DNA from: an uncultured Candidatus Saccharibacteria bacterium
GTDB taxonomy: Bacteria > Patescibacteriota > Saccharimonadia > Saccharimonadales > UBA4665
Assembly (NCBI GenBank): GCA_903840315.1
Contig: CAIMFK010000012.1
Span: 80,186-144,185, forward strand
DNA length: 64,000 nt
Reading direction: 5' to 3'
Shown in pieces: positions 34,732 to 43,326 of the stretch (its first letter is position 1; every line of letters starts with the position of its first letter). Both the position numbers and the translations under genes were made by a program. The notes beneath the pieces were generated by a model. That model was not told where the DNA came from. It searched no databases and saw only the letters and a list, made by a program, of their open reading frames with translations.

Positions 34732-35133
34732 ATGAGAAAAAGTGCAAAAATAATTGTCATGGATAGAAATAGCAATATCCTAATTTTAAGACGAAGCGAC
34801 ACTCATCCATATTGGCCGAAACATTACGATTTTCCAGGGGGGATTATAGAAGCAAATGAGACATCAGAAGAAGGCATAGAAAGAGAACTTTTAGAGGAAA
34901 CTGGACTTGAAGCTGAAAATATTTCGTTAATCTATGAAAAGAAGCATCTATTGGGATTTCATAGATTTGTTTATATAGCCAGACTTAAAACTATTAAACC
35001 GAAGATATTAATCAGTTGGGAGCATGACCAAGCAAAATGGATGACTAAATCTGAATTATTAAAGCTCAAAATGCCCATTGGAGTGGATATCTTTTACAAG
35101 AAAACTATTGAGCTAATTAAGGACATTATTTAA
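34732..35133 (+). CDS. Nudix hydrolase
   Basis: A 133-residue MutT-like protein with the full Nudix box GGIIEANETSEEGIERELLE followed by ETGL (about 37-60). The preceding WPKHYDFPGG is typical of nucleoside triphosphate clean-up enzymes. TATATT (34720..34725) ends 6 nt before the ATG. Its stop shares a base with the yaaA start (TAATG), so the two are coupled, pointing to an oxidative damage unit. Confidence 0.88.
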   Translation: MRKSAKIIVMDRNSNILILRRSDTHPYWPKHYDFPGGIIEANETSEEGIERELLEETGLEAENISLIYEKKHLLGFHRFVYIARLKTIKPKILISWEHDQAKWMTKSELLKLKMPIGVDIFYKKTIELIKDII

Positions 35134-35921
35134 TGCATATTCTTCTACACTCTTCGAAAACTATGATAAAAAGCACTGCACATTCCCTTGAATTAACCAG
35201 ACCAATCTTTATAGAAGAAGCTACAGAACTTAATCAACATCTAAGAAAAGTTGAGAAGGAAGTCATAGAAGCAAAAATGAAAATTTCATCCAAGCTAGCA
35301 GATGGAGTAATGCTACAGATAAATCAATGGTCAGACATGCCTCAATTTCAAACTGCTGCTACAGATGCTTTTGTTGGAGACATATATTCAGGTCTACAAT
35401 TTAACACTATGACCATTGCTGATAAAAAAGTAGCCCAAGATAGACTAAGAATAATTTCAGGTTTATATGGAATTCTTAGGCCATTGGATGGGGTAAGCAC
35501 TTACAGATTAGAAATGGCATACAACTTAGCACCAAAACCATATTCTAATCTTTATGATTTTTGGGGTGATAAATTAGCTAAACAATTAGATAAGGAGCAA
35601 GAAACCATAAATTTAACGTCTTTAGAATATGGTAAAGCCATAATCCCCTACCTAGATAAAAATATTATTATTAGTCCTGTTTTTCTTACTAAGAACCCGA
35701 ATAATGGCAAATATGTTAATGTAGCGGTACATTCTAAAATCGCTAGAGGCGCCATGGCATCTTGGCTCATAAGAAACAAAATCGAAAAAAGTAATGATCT
35801 TATTAACTTTGATAGACTTGGATATAGATATGATGACAAAGAAAGCTCATTTAATATCCCCGTTTTTAAAACTGATTCTTTTGGGGGATTAGGACTAAGC
35901 ATTCGGCTAAAAAAAGAATAG
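35133..35921 (+). CDS. yaaA: YaaA-family peroxide stress protein
   Basis: A 262-residue protein of the YaaA/DUF328 family. Evidence is the N-terminal ILLHSSKTM, the RLRIISGLYGILRPLDGVSTYRLEM block in the middle (about 109-133), YDFWGDKLAKQL, and a C-terminal SKIARGAMASWLIRN. In E. coli YaaA lowers free iron and limits damage by hydrogen peroxide; the fold binds DNA. Coupled to the upstream Nudix gene by a 1-nt overlap. Confidence 0.9.
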   Translation: MHILLHSSKTMIKSTAHSLELTRPIFIEEATELNQHLRKVEKEVIEAKMKISSKLADGVMLQINQWSDMPQFQTAATDAFVGDIYSGLQFNTMTIADKKVAQDRLRIISGLYGILRPLDGVSTYRLEMAYNLAPKPYSNLYDFWGDKLAKQLDKEQETINLTSLEYGKAIIPYLDKNIIISPVFLTKNPNNGKYVNVAVHSKIARGAMASWLIRNKIEKSNDLINFDRLGYRYDDKESSFNIPVFKTDSFGGLGLSIRLKKE

Positions 35922-35974
35922 TAAAATTTAATCTCTTATGTTATAATTTTAACAATGTAGAGGCGGTGCCATAA

Positions 35975-37816
35975 ATGCATCGTATTTTTTTTATGAAACT
36001 AGACCCAAATCACATTCGAAACATAGCAATCATTGCACACGTTGACCACGGCAAAACAACCCTTGTTGATGGCTTGCTTAAGCAATCCAATATTTTCAGA
36101 AGCAATCAGTCAGAAATGTCACAAGAGCTCATCATGGACAGTGGCGATCAAGAACGAGAAAGAGGAATTACGATTACAGCTAAAGTAACTGCCGTAGAAC
36201 ACGATGATTACCGAATTAATATTATTGATACTCCCGGACACGCAGATTTTAGTGGTGAAGTTGAAAGAACTATTAATATGGCAGATGGTTGCATCCTAAT
36301 TGTCGATGCACAAGAAGGCCCTATGCCTCAAACTAAATTCGTATTAGGTAAAGCCTTAGCTAACGAGCTTAGCCCTATTGTTATTATTAACAAAATTGAT
36401 AAGCCCGGATCTAGAATAAGTGAAGTTGAAGATGAATTAGCAGATCTTTTTTTAGAGCTTGCTGTACACGAAGACCAGCTACACTACCCAACATACTACG
36501 CAATTGGACGAGAAGGTAAGGCATGGGAAAAACCTCCTGTAGACCCTACTGAAGACACTGATCTAAGTGTAATTTTTGACGCAATAGTCAAGGATATACC
36601 CGCTCCAAAAGTAGAAGTAGATAAGCCATTTCAGATGCAGGTTTCAGCACTTGCCTGGGATGCTTTCAAGGGTAAATATGCCATTGGAAGGATTACTAGG
36701 GGAAGAATTAAGACTGGTGGAAAAATTTGTTTAGTTGGTGGAGGCGATCAAGTCACTAAAGGACAAGTTGATGGCCTCTTCAAAAGTTCAGGTGTTGGAA
36801 AATTAGCTGTTGACGAAGCAATTGCTGGAGAAATTATTCAACTTACAGGCCTGTCTAATGTAAAAATTGGTGACACAATTTGTGATATCGATACACCAGA
36901 AGCCCTACCAAACCTTGAAGTTGAAGCGCCAACGTTAAAGATTTATTTAGGACCAAATACTAGCCCGTTTAAGGGTCAAGAAGCAGAATTTTCAACTGGT
37001 AGACAAATTGGAGATAGATTACAGAAAGAGCTAGAAACAAATATTGGACTACGGGTTGAAGAAGAAGGAATTGGCTACTTAGTAAGCGGACGTGGAGAAC
37101 TTCACCTTAGTGTTCTAATTGAAACTATACGAAGAGAGGGCTTCGAATTTGAAGTACGAAGACCTCAAGTTGTGACAAAAGAAGAAGAAGGCAAAACACT
37201 TGAACCTATTGAAGAATTAATAATTGAAGTTCCTGCTGAATATGTTGGTGCAGTTCAGATGGAACTTGGTGCAAGAAGGGCTACTCTTAAAGAGCAATTC
37301 GCTACACCAAAAGGTGTTACAAAATTAATATATGAACTTCCTACTCGTGCGCTTCTAGGTCTTAGAAACATTTTAACAACAAACACCAAGGGTACTATTA
37401 TCATGAACAGCCTTATGGTTGGATATGAAAAGATGGGTGCTCCGTTACAAAAGCTCAGAAATGGTGTAATTGTTGCTTACGAAAACGGCACGACCACTCC
37501 ATATGCTCTTGAAATGCTTGAAGAACGAGGAACCTGTTTTATTAAGCCGGCAGAAAAAGTTTACGCAGGTCAAATTGTTGGATTAAACAAAAGAAATGAT
37601 GATATCGAAATGAATGTTTGTAAGGCAAAACACCTGACTAACATGAGAAGCTCCTCATCTGATGGCACAGTTCAGTTAACTCCTCCCACTATTTTAAGCC
37701 TAGAAGAGTGTTTGGATTTTCTAGAGAATGATGAACTTTTAGAAGTAACTCCTCAATCTCTAAGACTAAGAAAGATTGAATTAGATCACAACAAGCGAAG
37801 ACGTAGTAATAAATAA
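35975..37816 (+). CDS. typA: GTP-binding protein TypA/BipA
   Basis: A 613-residue translational GTPase: G1 [10 protein letters not shown]2 region RGITITAK, G3 DTPGHADF, G4 NKIDKPGS, then EF-G-like domains II, III and V and the BipA-specific C-terminal domain ending in basic residues (HNKRRRSNK). It binds the ribosome and aids assembly and stress adaptation. The start could be ATG 35975, with AGAGG upstream, or ATG 35993 ([10 protein letters not shown]), where homology begins. TATAAT lies at about 35942. Confidence 0.95.
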   Translation: MHRIFFMKLDPNHIRNIAIIAHVDHGKTTLVDGLLKQSNIFRSNQSEMSQELIMDSGDQERERGITITAKVTAVEHDDYRINIIDTPGHADFSGEVERTINMADGCILIVDAQEGPMPQTKFVLGKALANELSPIVIINKIDKPGSRISEVEDELADLFLELAVHEDQLHYPTYYAIGREGKAWEKPPVDPTEDTDLSVIFDAIVKDIPAPKVEVDKPFQMQVSALAWDAFKGKYAIGRITRGRIKTGGKICLVGGGDQVTKGQVDGLFKSSGVGKLAVDEAIAGEIIQLTGLSNVKIGDTICDIDTPEALPNLEVEAPTLKIYLGPNTSPFKGQEAEFSTGRQIGDRLQKELETNIGLRVEEEGIGYLVSGRGELHLSVLIETIRREGFEFEVRRPQVVTKEEEGKTLEPIEELIIEVPAEYVGAVQMELGARRATLKEQFATPKGVTKLIYELPTRALLGLRNILTTNTKGTIIMNSLMVGYEKMGAPLQKLRNGVIVAYENGTTTPYALEMLEERGTCFIKPAEKVYAGQIVGLNKRNDDIEMNVCKAKHLTNMRSSSSDGTVQLTPPTILSLEECLDFLENDELLEVTPQSLRLRKIELDHNKRRRSNK

Positions 37817-37859
37817 TTATTACTAGGAAATTAAAATTAATTAAGCTAATATATTCTTT

Positions 37860-38159
37860 ATGAGAAATAAAGAAAGTTTTCAGCCTGAGTTAGAATTAAT
37901 CCACAAAGATCCTAGATCGCAATATGGAGTAGTGAGCCGTCTAGTCGGTAGACTAGCAGTTGATGCCATAGGAGCAATTGCAAGCGCCGTTAAGAAAAGA
38001 CAGCCGATTGAAGGATCATCACTTCCCCATCCAGAACGATTAGTCGTTGATTTTATCGAAGATGATATGGTTTATGCCGAAGTAGAGAGGCCCAATGGTA
38101 ATATAAATCAATTGGTTCTTCCTTTCAAAGACCTTAGTTTTCTTCGCTCAATAGAATAA
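37860..38159 (+). CDS. Hypothetical protein
   Basis: A 99-residue soluble basic/acidic protein with no recognised domain. A central helix VSRLVGRLAVDAIGAIASAV (about 25-44) is followed by strands RLVVDFIEDDMVYAEVERP. TAATAT (37847..37852) ends exactly 7 nt before the ATG, supporting it as a real leaderless gene. It lies between typA and the flavin-haem operon. Confidence 0.6.
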   Translation: MRNKESFQPELELIHKDPRSQYGVVSRLVGRLAVDAIGAIASAVKKRQPIEGSSLPHPERLVVDFIEDDMVYAEVERPNGNINQLVLPFKDLSFLRSIE

Positions 38160-38202
38160 TCTTCTCAGCTCTATCTAAGAAAAAAACATATAATAAAAAG
38201 TG

Positions 38203-39228
38203 ATGAATGATTACGTACTGAAAAATATTGATTGGATGACGAAAGATTCAGTTAAGATGGTCTTATCTCCTAAAGACCCATCCTATAAGATGATTTTTTT
38301 TCCTGGTCAATATTTTGCTTTAGGATTTAAAAAATCTGGACGTCCATCTCCAGTTAGATGTTTTTCTATTGCAAGCTCTCCAAACAGTAGCGAAATAACT
38401 GTTGGGATGAGAGTATCTGGATCTTTTACCAAAACAATCTCTAAACTTACAAATGGGGATGCAATTTTTGTTTATGGGCCATTCGGCAACTTTGTTATTG
38501 ATGAGGAAGTTGATAATAACATTATCATGTTTGCTGGTGGTATAGGAATTACGCCATACATTAGTATGATTAATTATCTTTCAGAAGAAGGATTAAAAGT
38601 TCCGGTTACTTTAATATTTGGTGTTCGAAGTACGGATAATATACCTTTCTATAAGGACTTATCTGAATTAGAGGCCAAAAACAAATTCTTAAGAATATTT
38701 TATGTTGTAGCAGACAATATTGCACCAAACATGAATCCAAATAAGTTTATAAAAGGTTTTGTGAGTGGTGAGTTAATCGATTCAATTACCGCAAAAAATT
38801 ATAACCCTTATACATATTTTATTTGTGGACCCAAAGGCTTCAAAGATAACATCATAAATCTATTAGAAAAACGAAATGTACCAACTGGAAATATCATAAC
38901 TGAAGAATTTACTCCTTCGACACAATTAGGTACAGATGCCGAACAAGAAAAAAAACTTATTCCAAAATACACCTATTTGGCTTCAGCCCTTACCTTTGGA
39001 CTAGGTACACTTTTTTTTATGGCTATAGATCTAGTTAGATATGTTCCTAAAATTACAAACGCTCAAACTACGAGCACTCCTGTAACTCAAACAGATAATT
39101 CGAGCTCAACAACTACGGTTACACCTAGCACAGACAACTCTTCGACTTCCCAACCCGCTCAACAAAATACAACAACTACAACTCCTCAACAGACCTACTA
39201 TCAAGCACCAACAACTCGCGCATCGTAA
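38203..39228 (+). CDS. Membrane-anchored ferredoxin-reductase-like flavoprotein
   Basis: A 341-residue protein in three parts. An FAD-binding domain has RCFSIASSP (about 52-60). An NAD(P)-binding domain has FAGGIGITPYIS and ICGPKGF, ending in EEF. After it come one membrane helix (about 250-270) and a Ser/Thr/Gln-rich tail of about 70 residues that should lie outside the cell. The reductase half would be cytoplasmic. Its neighbours ApbE (1-nt overlap) and a four-His membrane protein suggest that it feeds NAD(P)H electrons to membrane haem. TATAAT (38189..38194) ends 8 nt before the ATG; a GTG 3 nt upstream is also open. Confidence 0.85.
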   Translation: MNDYVLKNIDWMTKDSVKMVLSPKDPSYKMIFFPGQYFALGFKKSGRPSPVRCFSIASSPNSSEITVGMRVSGSFTKTISKLTNGDAIFVYGPFGNFVIDEEVDNNIIMFAGGIGITPYISMINYLSEEGLKVPVTLIFGVRSTDNIPFYKDLSELEAKNKFLRIFYVVADNIAPNMNPNKFIKGFVSGELIDSITAKNYNPYTYFICGPKGFKDNIINLLEKRNVPTGNIITEEFTPSTQLGTDAEQEKKLIPKYTYLASALTFGLGTLFFMAIDLVRYVPKITNAQTTSTPVTQTDNSSSTTTVTPSTDNSSTSQPAQQNTTTTTPQQTYYQAPTTRAS

Positions 39229-40136
39229 TGATAAGAATCCAAAAAGAATTAGATTGCCTAGGCTCAACAGCTCTTATTACAATCGTACATGATAAAGACA
39301 ATCCTAAGGCTCATCGTATCATTGCGGAAATTATTATTATGATTGAAAAATTTGAGAATAGTTTTTCAAGATTTAAGTATGATAGTGAACTGGTTAATTT
39401 CAATAAAAATGCCGGACAAAAGACTATCATTTCCAAAGAATTTATTAATATATTGAAGAAATGTAAACAATTATCCAAGGATTCAGATTTAGCATTCAAC
39501 CCTTTTATACTCCCTACCCTTCAAAAAGTTGGCTACAGCAAATCATGGAAAAATTCTGAAATAGTATCAGATCAATTTAAAGAAGCGGGTTTTGCCGATG
39601 TTTCTAAAATTGAGATCGGTAGTGATTGGTCAAGAATACCATTTAATACAGCTATAGACTTTGGAGGTATAGGCAAAGGTTATATGCTAGATAAAATATC
39701 TGGCTTCATGAAAGCAAACTCAATAGAAAACTACTGGATTTCATTGGGTGGAGATTTAATCTGTAGAGGAGTGGATATCAACACTAAACCATGGAGTGTT
39801 TCAGTTGCCGATGCTCTCAACGATAATGGAGTAATAGATAGCTTTACAGTTGAACCAAATAAAATAACTGCAATTGCAACTTCATCAATCGTTAAAAGAA
39901 AAGGCTATTCGAATAACAAATCCTGGAATCACATAATAAACCCAAAAACCTTAGAACCTATAAATTCAAAAATATTATCTGCAACAGTGGTTGCAGATTC
40001 AGGAGTGGTTGCAGATGTTATGGCTAAATCCATCATAATAAATGGTGAAGATTTTGCGATAAAGATAAGAGAAAATGGCGAAATTAAAGCTTTCTTACTG
40101 CAAAATAATGATAAAACCATTAGAATAGAGAAATAG
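39228..40136 (+). CDS. apbE: FAD:protein FMN transferase (ApbE family)
   Basis: A 302-residue protein with the ApbE signatures SRFKYDSELVNFN, DFGGIGKGYMLD (about 144-155), SLGGDL and NHIINPKT near the C terminus. ApbE attaches FMN through a phosphodiester bond to a Ser/Thr of a target protein. Oddly there is no signal peptide or lipobox, whereas most ApbE proteins are exported, and no FMN_bind-type target is encoded beside it. The gene overlaps the reductase gene by 1 nt. Confidence 0.9.
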   Translation: MIRIQKELDCLGSTALITIVHDKDNPKAHRIIAEIIIMIEKFENSFSRFKYDSELVNFNKNAGQKTIISKEFINILKKCKQLSKDSDLAFNPFILPTLQKVGYSKSWKNSEIVSDQFKEAGFADVSKIEIGSDWSRIPFNTAIDFGGIGKGYMLDKISGFMKANSIENYWISLGGDLICRGVDINTKPWSVSVADALNDNGVIDSFTVEPNKITAIATSSIVKRKGYSNNKSWNHIINPKTLEPINSKILSATVVADSGVVADVMAKSIIINGEDFAIKIRENGEIKAFLLQNNDKTIRIEK

Positions 40137-40140
40137 CATT

Positions 40141-40773
40141 ATGATACATATAAATGAGTTAAACATCATAAGTTCAGTATTTGAAACGGTTCAATCCAGA
40201 GTCTCTAGTTCTTGGCCATGGTATATTATCCGAGCTTCAGGTTTTACTGCAGTTGCACTTTTGATTCTTCTTACAATCTCCGGAATTGGTCAGGTCACTG
40301 GTTTTGTATTCAGATTTATCGAACCCATTAAGGCTTGGGCTATACACAAAACAATTGCTTTTGCGCTTTGTGCTGCAGTAATTGTCCATGGCGGCTTTCT
40401 GTTAATAGATCATTATGTTAAGTTTTCGCTACCACAGATTCTAGTACCATTCCTAAACAGATACAGTAATGGTAGTTCATTGCTTGGTATAAATTTATCA
40501 TGGTTTGCTATAGCATCAGGAATTATTGCTGCATACGGAATAATAATTGTAGTTGTTAGCTCCTTAACTATGATAGACAAAAACAAAAAAACCTGGAAAT
40601 TACTCCACTATTTAAGTTATGGTGTCGCAATTTTAGTATTCTTTCATGCACTCTCATCTGGTAGTGATTTAAGATATGGAATATTCAGACTAGGCTTCAT
40701 TGCATTGTGGTTGGCTATAATTGCCGCAATAATATCCAGAATTTATAGAGCAGGTATTATCAAAAACGAATAA
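40141..40773 (+). CDS. Ferric-reductase-like transmembrane haem protein
   Basis: A 210-residue protein with about six helices. His69 (AIHK) and His83 (VHGG) on one helix pair, and His156 (LLHYLSY) and His169 (FFHAL) on another, could bind two b haems, as in the ferric reductase/YedZ/NOX membrane domain. It lies 4 nt after apbE and completes a reductase-ApbE-haem operon that would move electrons outward to iron, oxygen or a flavinylated protein. The acceptor is unknown. Confidence 0.82.
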   Translation: MIHINELNIISSVFETVQSRVSSSWPWYIIRASGFTAVALLILLTISGIGQVTGFVFRFIEPIKAWAIHKTIAFALCAAVIVHGGFLLIDHYVKFSLPQILVPFLNRYSNGSSLLGINLSWFAIASGIIAAYGIIIVVVSSLTMIDKNKKTWKLLHYLSYGVAILVFFHALSSGSDLRYGIFRLGFIALWLAIIAAIISRIYRAGIIKNE

Positions 40774-40785
40774 CAATACTAATGT

Positions 40786-40910
40786 TTGCTAAATTTTGTT
40801 ATTTATGCTAAAATTGTAATATTGTTTAAATGAATCCTCGGAAGTAGTGTTACTCGATTTTCATTAGAACAATCGACTAATACAACTTAAATATAAAGGA
40901 TTCATTTTTT
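40786..40910 (+). promoter_or_regulatory. Promoter and highly structured 5' leader of the DEAD-box helicase gene
   Basis: TTGCTA (40786..40791), 17 bp and TAAAAT (40809..40814) form a promoter with a TG extension. The leader of about 90 nt folds into an outer perfect 11-bp stem (40828..40838 with 40897..40907). An inner 16-nt arm pair (40844..40859 with 40871..40886) gives 14 pairs and two mismatches around an 11-nt loop. The outer 3' arm contains the AAAGGA ribosome binding site and runs into six T just before the ATG, so it could work as a translation block or a terminator. Confidence 0.65.
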
Positions 40911-40911
40911 A

Positions 40912-42111
40912 ATGTCTTATTATCAATCAAATCAAAATAATCGATTCAGTAATAGAAATCGAAACAACAACTACGGCTCAAGAAAAAAACGAAGCTTTGG
41001 GCAATATATAGATCCAAGTAAGTTCATAAGAGTTGCAAAACCAGTTAAAAACGAAGAGTATGTACCTGAAAATAATTTTTCAGACTTTGAAGTTAACGTT
41101 CTAATTTCAAATAACCTTCAAAAAATGGGATATGTAAGCCCTTCTCCAATTCAAGATAAAACTATTCCAGTAGCTTTGACTGGCAAGGATGTAGTTGGAA
41201 TAGCCAACACGGGAACCGGGAAAACCGCTGCCTTCTTAATACCAGTTATTAACAAACTAATGAATGACCGTTCATCTAGAGCGTTAATACTTGCACCGAC
41301 TCGTGAGCTTGCAGAACAAATCGAAGAACAAACCCGAGATATCGCCAAAGGAAGTGGCTTACTGGGTGCACTCCTTATAGGTGGTGTTTCAATGCAGCCT
41401 CAACTTCGAGATTTACGTTCTAATCCACAAATTATTATCGGAACACCTGGAAGAGTTAAGGATCACATCGAAAGAAGAACTTTGAAGATTAATGATACTA
41501 ACGTTGTCGTTCTAGATGAGGTAGATCGAATGCTGGACATGGGGTTCATAGATGACATTACCGAAATTCTAAACCAAACATCTAGCGATAGGCAGTCATT
41601 CTTCTTTTCAGCCACTATGGAAGGTAAAGTTAAAACTCACATAGATAACTTTTCCAACAATCCAGTTAATATTATGGTTAAAACTGGTGACACAAGTGAA
41701 AATGTTCACCAGAATGTTGTTCACTACATCACAAAAGATGAAAAGCTAGAAAAATTACACGACATACTAACAAGCGAAGATACTGCCAAAACTCTAATTT
41801 TTGACGATACACATAGGAATGTTGAAAAATTAAATGACGAGTTAATAAACCGTGGCTTCAAATCTGATGCTATTCACGGCGGTAAATCTCAAGCTCAAAG
41901 ACAAAGAGCATTAAAAAAGTTTAAAGACTCGCATGTTAAAGTTCTTGTTGCTACAGATGTTGCAGCACGAGGAATCGATGTGTCTGACATTACGCACGTA
42001 GTGAACTTTTCTGTACCTCAATCATATGATGACTACGTACATAGAATTGGACGTGCAGGACGAGCCGGTAGGGTTGGACACGCTCTTACCTTTATCGAAA
42101 AAAGGTACTAA
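40912..42111 (+). CDS. DEAD-box RNA helicase
   Basis: A 399-residue helicase with an Asn/Arg-rich N-terminal tail (about 1-30), a Q motif before PSPIQDKTIP, Walker A ANTGTGKTAAF, motif Ia PTRELAEQ, motif II DEVD in place of DEAD (VVLDEVDRMLDMGF), motif III SAT, and the C-terminal motifs VATDVAARGID and HRIGRAGRAGR. It would unwind RNA in ribosome assembly or mRNA turnover. No C-terminal extension. The structured leader suggests control by its own activity or by temperature. Confidence 0.94.
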   Translation: MSYYQSNQNNRFSNRNRNNNYGSRKKRSFGQYIDPSKFIRVAKPVKNEEYVPENNFSDFEVNVLISNNLQKMGYVSPSPIQDKTIPVALTGKDVVGIANTGTGKTAAFLIPVINKLMNDRSSRALILAPTRELAEQIEEQTRDIAKGSGLLGALLIGGVSMQPQLRDLRSNPQIIIGTPGRVKDHIERRTLKINDTNVVVLDEVDRMLDMGFIDDITEILNQTSSDRQSFFFSATMEGKVKTHIDNFSNNPVNIMVKTGDTSENVHQNVVHYITKDEKLEKLHDILTSEDTAKTLIFDDTHRNVEKLNDELINRGFKSDAIHGGKSQAQRQRALKKFKDSHVKVLVATDVAARGIDVSDITHVVNFSVPQSYDDYVHRIGRAGRAGRVGHALTFIEKRY

Positions 42112-42121
42112 GCTTACTGGC

Positions 42122-42150
42122 TTGACGCTTAGTTTGAGTTAGTTTAATAT
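42122..42150 (+). promoter_or_regulatory. Promoter of the attenuator unit
   Basis: TTGACG (42122..42127), 17-bp spacer, TAATAT (42145..42150). The ATG of a 20-codon reading frame lies 7 nt after the -10 box, the same spacing as many leaderless genes in this window. Confidence 0.7.
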
Positions 42151-42157
42151 AACAGAC

Positions 42158-42220
42158 ATGGTTTCTATGAATCTCAAGTCAGTGATTATTGTCTATCCTA
42201 CTTGTGTTAGAGCCTGTTAA
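42158..42220 (+). CDS. Putative leader peptide (20 codons)
   Basis: The frame encodes MVSMNLKSVIIVYPTCVRAC and a TAA. It has no ribosome binding site, but the predicted transcript start is at its ATG. Its last codons (Arg-Ala-Cys-stop) lie on region 1 of the attenuator (42210..42217), so ribosome position there would decide which hairpin forms. I see no run of a single amino acid, so the signal may be a stalling peptide or general translation rate. Confidence 0.5.
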   Translation: MVSMNLKSVIIVYPTCVRAC

Positions 42221-42274
42221 AAAATCTTAAATAGCAAACAAAAAGACAGGCTCAATCAAGAGCCTGTCTTTTTT
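42210..42274 (+). terminator. Attenuator: mutually exclusive hairpins with intrinsic terminator
   Basis: Region 2 (AAAGACAGGCTC, 42242..42253) pairs perfectly over 12 bp with region 3 (GAGCCTGTCTTT, 42260..42271), followed by a T run: a strong terminator. Region 1 (GAGCCTGT, 42210..42217) has the same sequence as the core of region 3 and so can pair with region 2 instead, forming an antiterminator. Directly after the T run comes AAGAGGAGA and the ATG of a 53-residue protein. Confidence 0.7.
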
Positions 42275-42287
42275 AAGAGGAGAAGTT

Positions 42288-42449
42288 ATGAGTCAAGAAA
42301 TATTTAATGAGAGTGATTCCCAATCATTTTTAGACAGGAATGCGACAACTGAGGATATTCAACGTAGATTAATGCTTATGTCTATGGATTGGGACAGTCT
42401 AACCGATGATGAAAAATTAGAAGCCTTTCCTGGACTAGGCTACAACTAG
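42288..42449 (+). CDS. Small acidic protein of unknown function
   Basis: A 53-residue protein: MSQEIFNESDSQSFLDRNAT at the start, a helix with IQRRLMLMSMDWDSLTDDEK, and the end LEAFPGLGYN. It has an excellent ribosome binding site (AAGAGGAGA, 42275..42283), placed immediately after a terminator, which argues that it is real and regulated by attenuation. No family recognised. It lacks the C-terminal Gly-Gly-Glu/Gln of Pup. Confidence 0.6.
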   Translation: MSQEIFNESDSQSFLDRNATTEDIQRRLMLMSMDWDSLTDDEKLEAFPGLGYN

Positions 42450-42496
42450 ATAATCTTATAAAAAATTCCGATTTTCTGATAAACTAGCATTTAGTT

Positions 42497-43321
42497 ATGT
42501 CGTCAAAAAAGCCCAAATACAGTATTGTTATTCCATGTTATAACGAAGAAAAATTTATTGGAGCAACACTTGAATCTCTAAAGAACCAATCATATAAAGG
42601 ACAAACTGAAATTATTGTTGTAGACAATAACTGCTCGGATAAAACTGCAGATATTGCCAGATCATACGGCGTGAAAGTAATAACAGAAAAAACACCTGGA
42701 GTCTGTCATGCAAGACAAGCTGGTACCATTGCATCAATTGGGGAAATAGTAATATCAACCGATGCAGACACGATTTACGCTCCTGGATGGCTCGATAAAT
42801 TAGACAAAGAGTTCTCTAAAAACATATCTATAGTTGCAGTTTCTGGGCCTTGCGTTTACAGAGATGGACCTTGGTGGAGTAATCCTTATACTAATTTGCT
42901 ATTCGGTTCTTCCTATATTTATTCTAAGTTATTTAAACATCCGTATTATATTAGTGCTACAAATTTTGCCTTTAAACGTTCTGCCTGGGAAGGATATGAT
43001 GTAAATCTATCTCAGGGGGGAGATGAGATAGCTATGATAAGAAAGATGAAAAATAAAGGGACAATTCCATTTCTAATAAATAACCCTACCCTTACATCAT
43101 CTAGACGCCTCCGAAAAGGTCTGGTGTATAACTTTTTCGTAACTTTTATTTATTATTATATTTTAGGCTATCAAGTTAATCGAATATTCAAAAAAGAAAT
43201 AATCAAGCCAGCTCCGGCATACAGAGAAGATGAGTTAAGACAAAATATCTACAAAAAAATAGTTTCACTTTTTGGTATGCCCCTTAATTCATACCAAAAA
43301 TATAATAAAACTAGAAAGTAA
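42497..43321 (+). CDS. Family 2 glycosyltransferase
   Basis: A 274-residue GT-A enzyme: YSIVIPCYNEEKFIGATLES at the N terminus, VVDNNCSDKTADIA, and STDADTIYAPGW with the metal-binding DAD. A region with GGDEIAMIRKMK (about 175-187) may hold the ED-type base. A hydrophobic stretch (about 213-235) could anchor it to the membrane. It would add a sugar to a lipid or cell-surface polymer. The polysaccharide deacetylase gene follows after 5 nt. Confidence 0.88.
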   Translation: MSSKKPKYSIVIPCYNEEKFIGATLESLKNQSYKGQTEIIVVDNNCSDKTADIARSYGVKVITEKTPGVCHARQAGTIASIGEIVISTDADTIYAPGWLDKLDKEFSKNISIVAVSGPCVYRDGPWWSNPYTNLLFGSSYIYSKLFKHPYYISATNFAFKRSAWEGYDVNLSQGGDEIAMIRKMKNKGTIPFLINNPTLTSSRRLRKGLVYNFFVTFIYYYILGYQVNRIFKKEIIKPAPAYREDELRQNIYKKIVSLFGMPLNSYQKYNKTRK

Positions 43322-43326
43322 ATTAA

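Noticed and set aside
42288-42449. The 53-residue protein as a Pup-like modifier for the PafA/Dop homologue
   Set aside because: It ends in Leu-Gly-Tyr-Asn, lacks Gly-Gly-Glu/Gln, and lies 8 kb away on the other strand.
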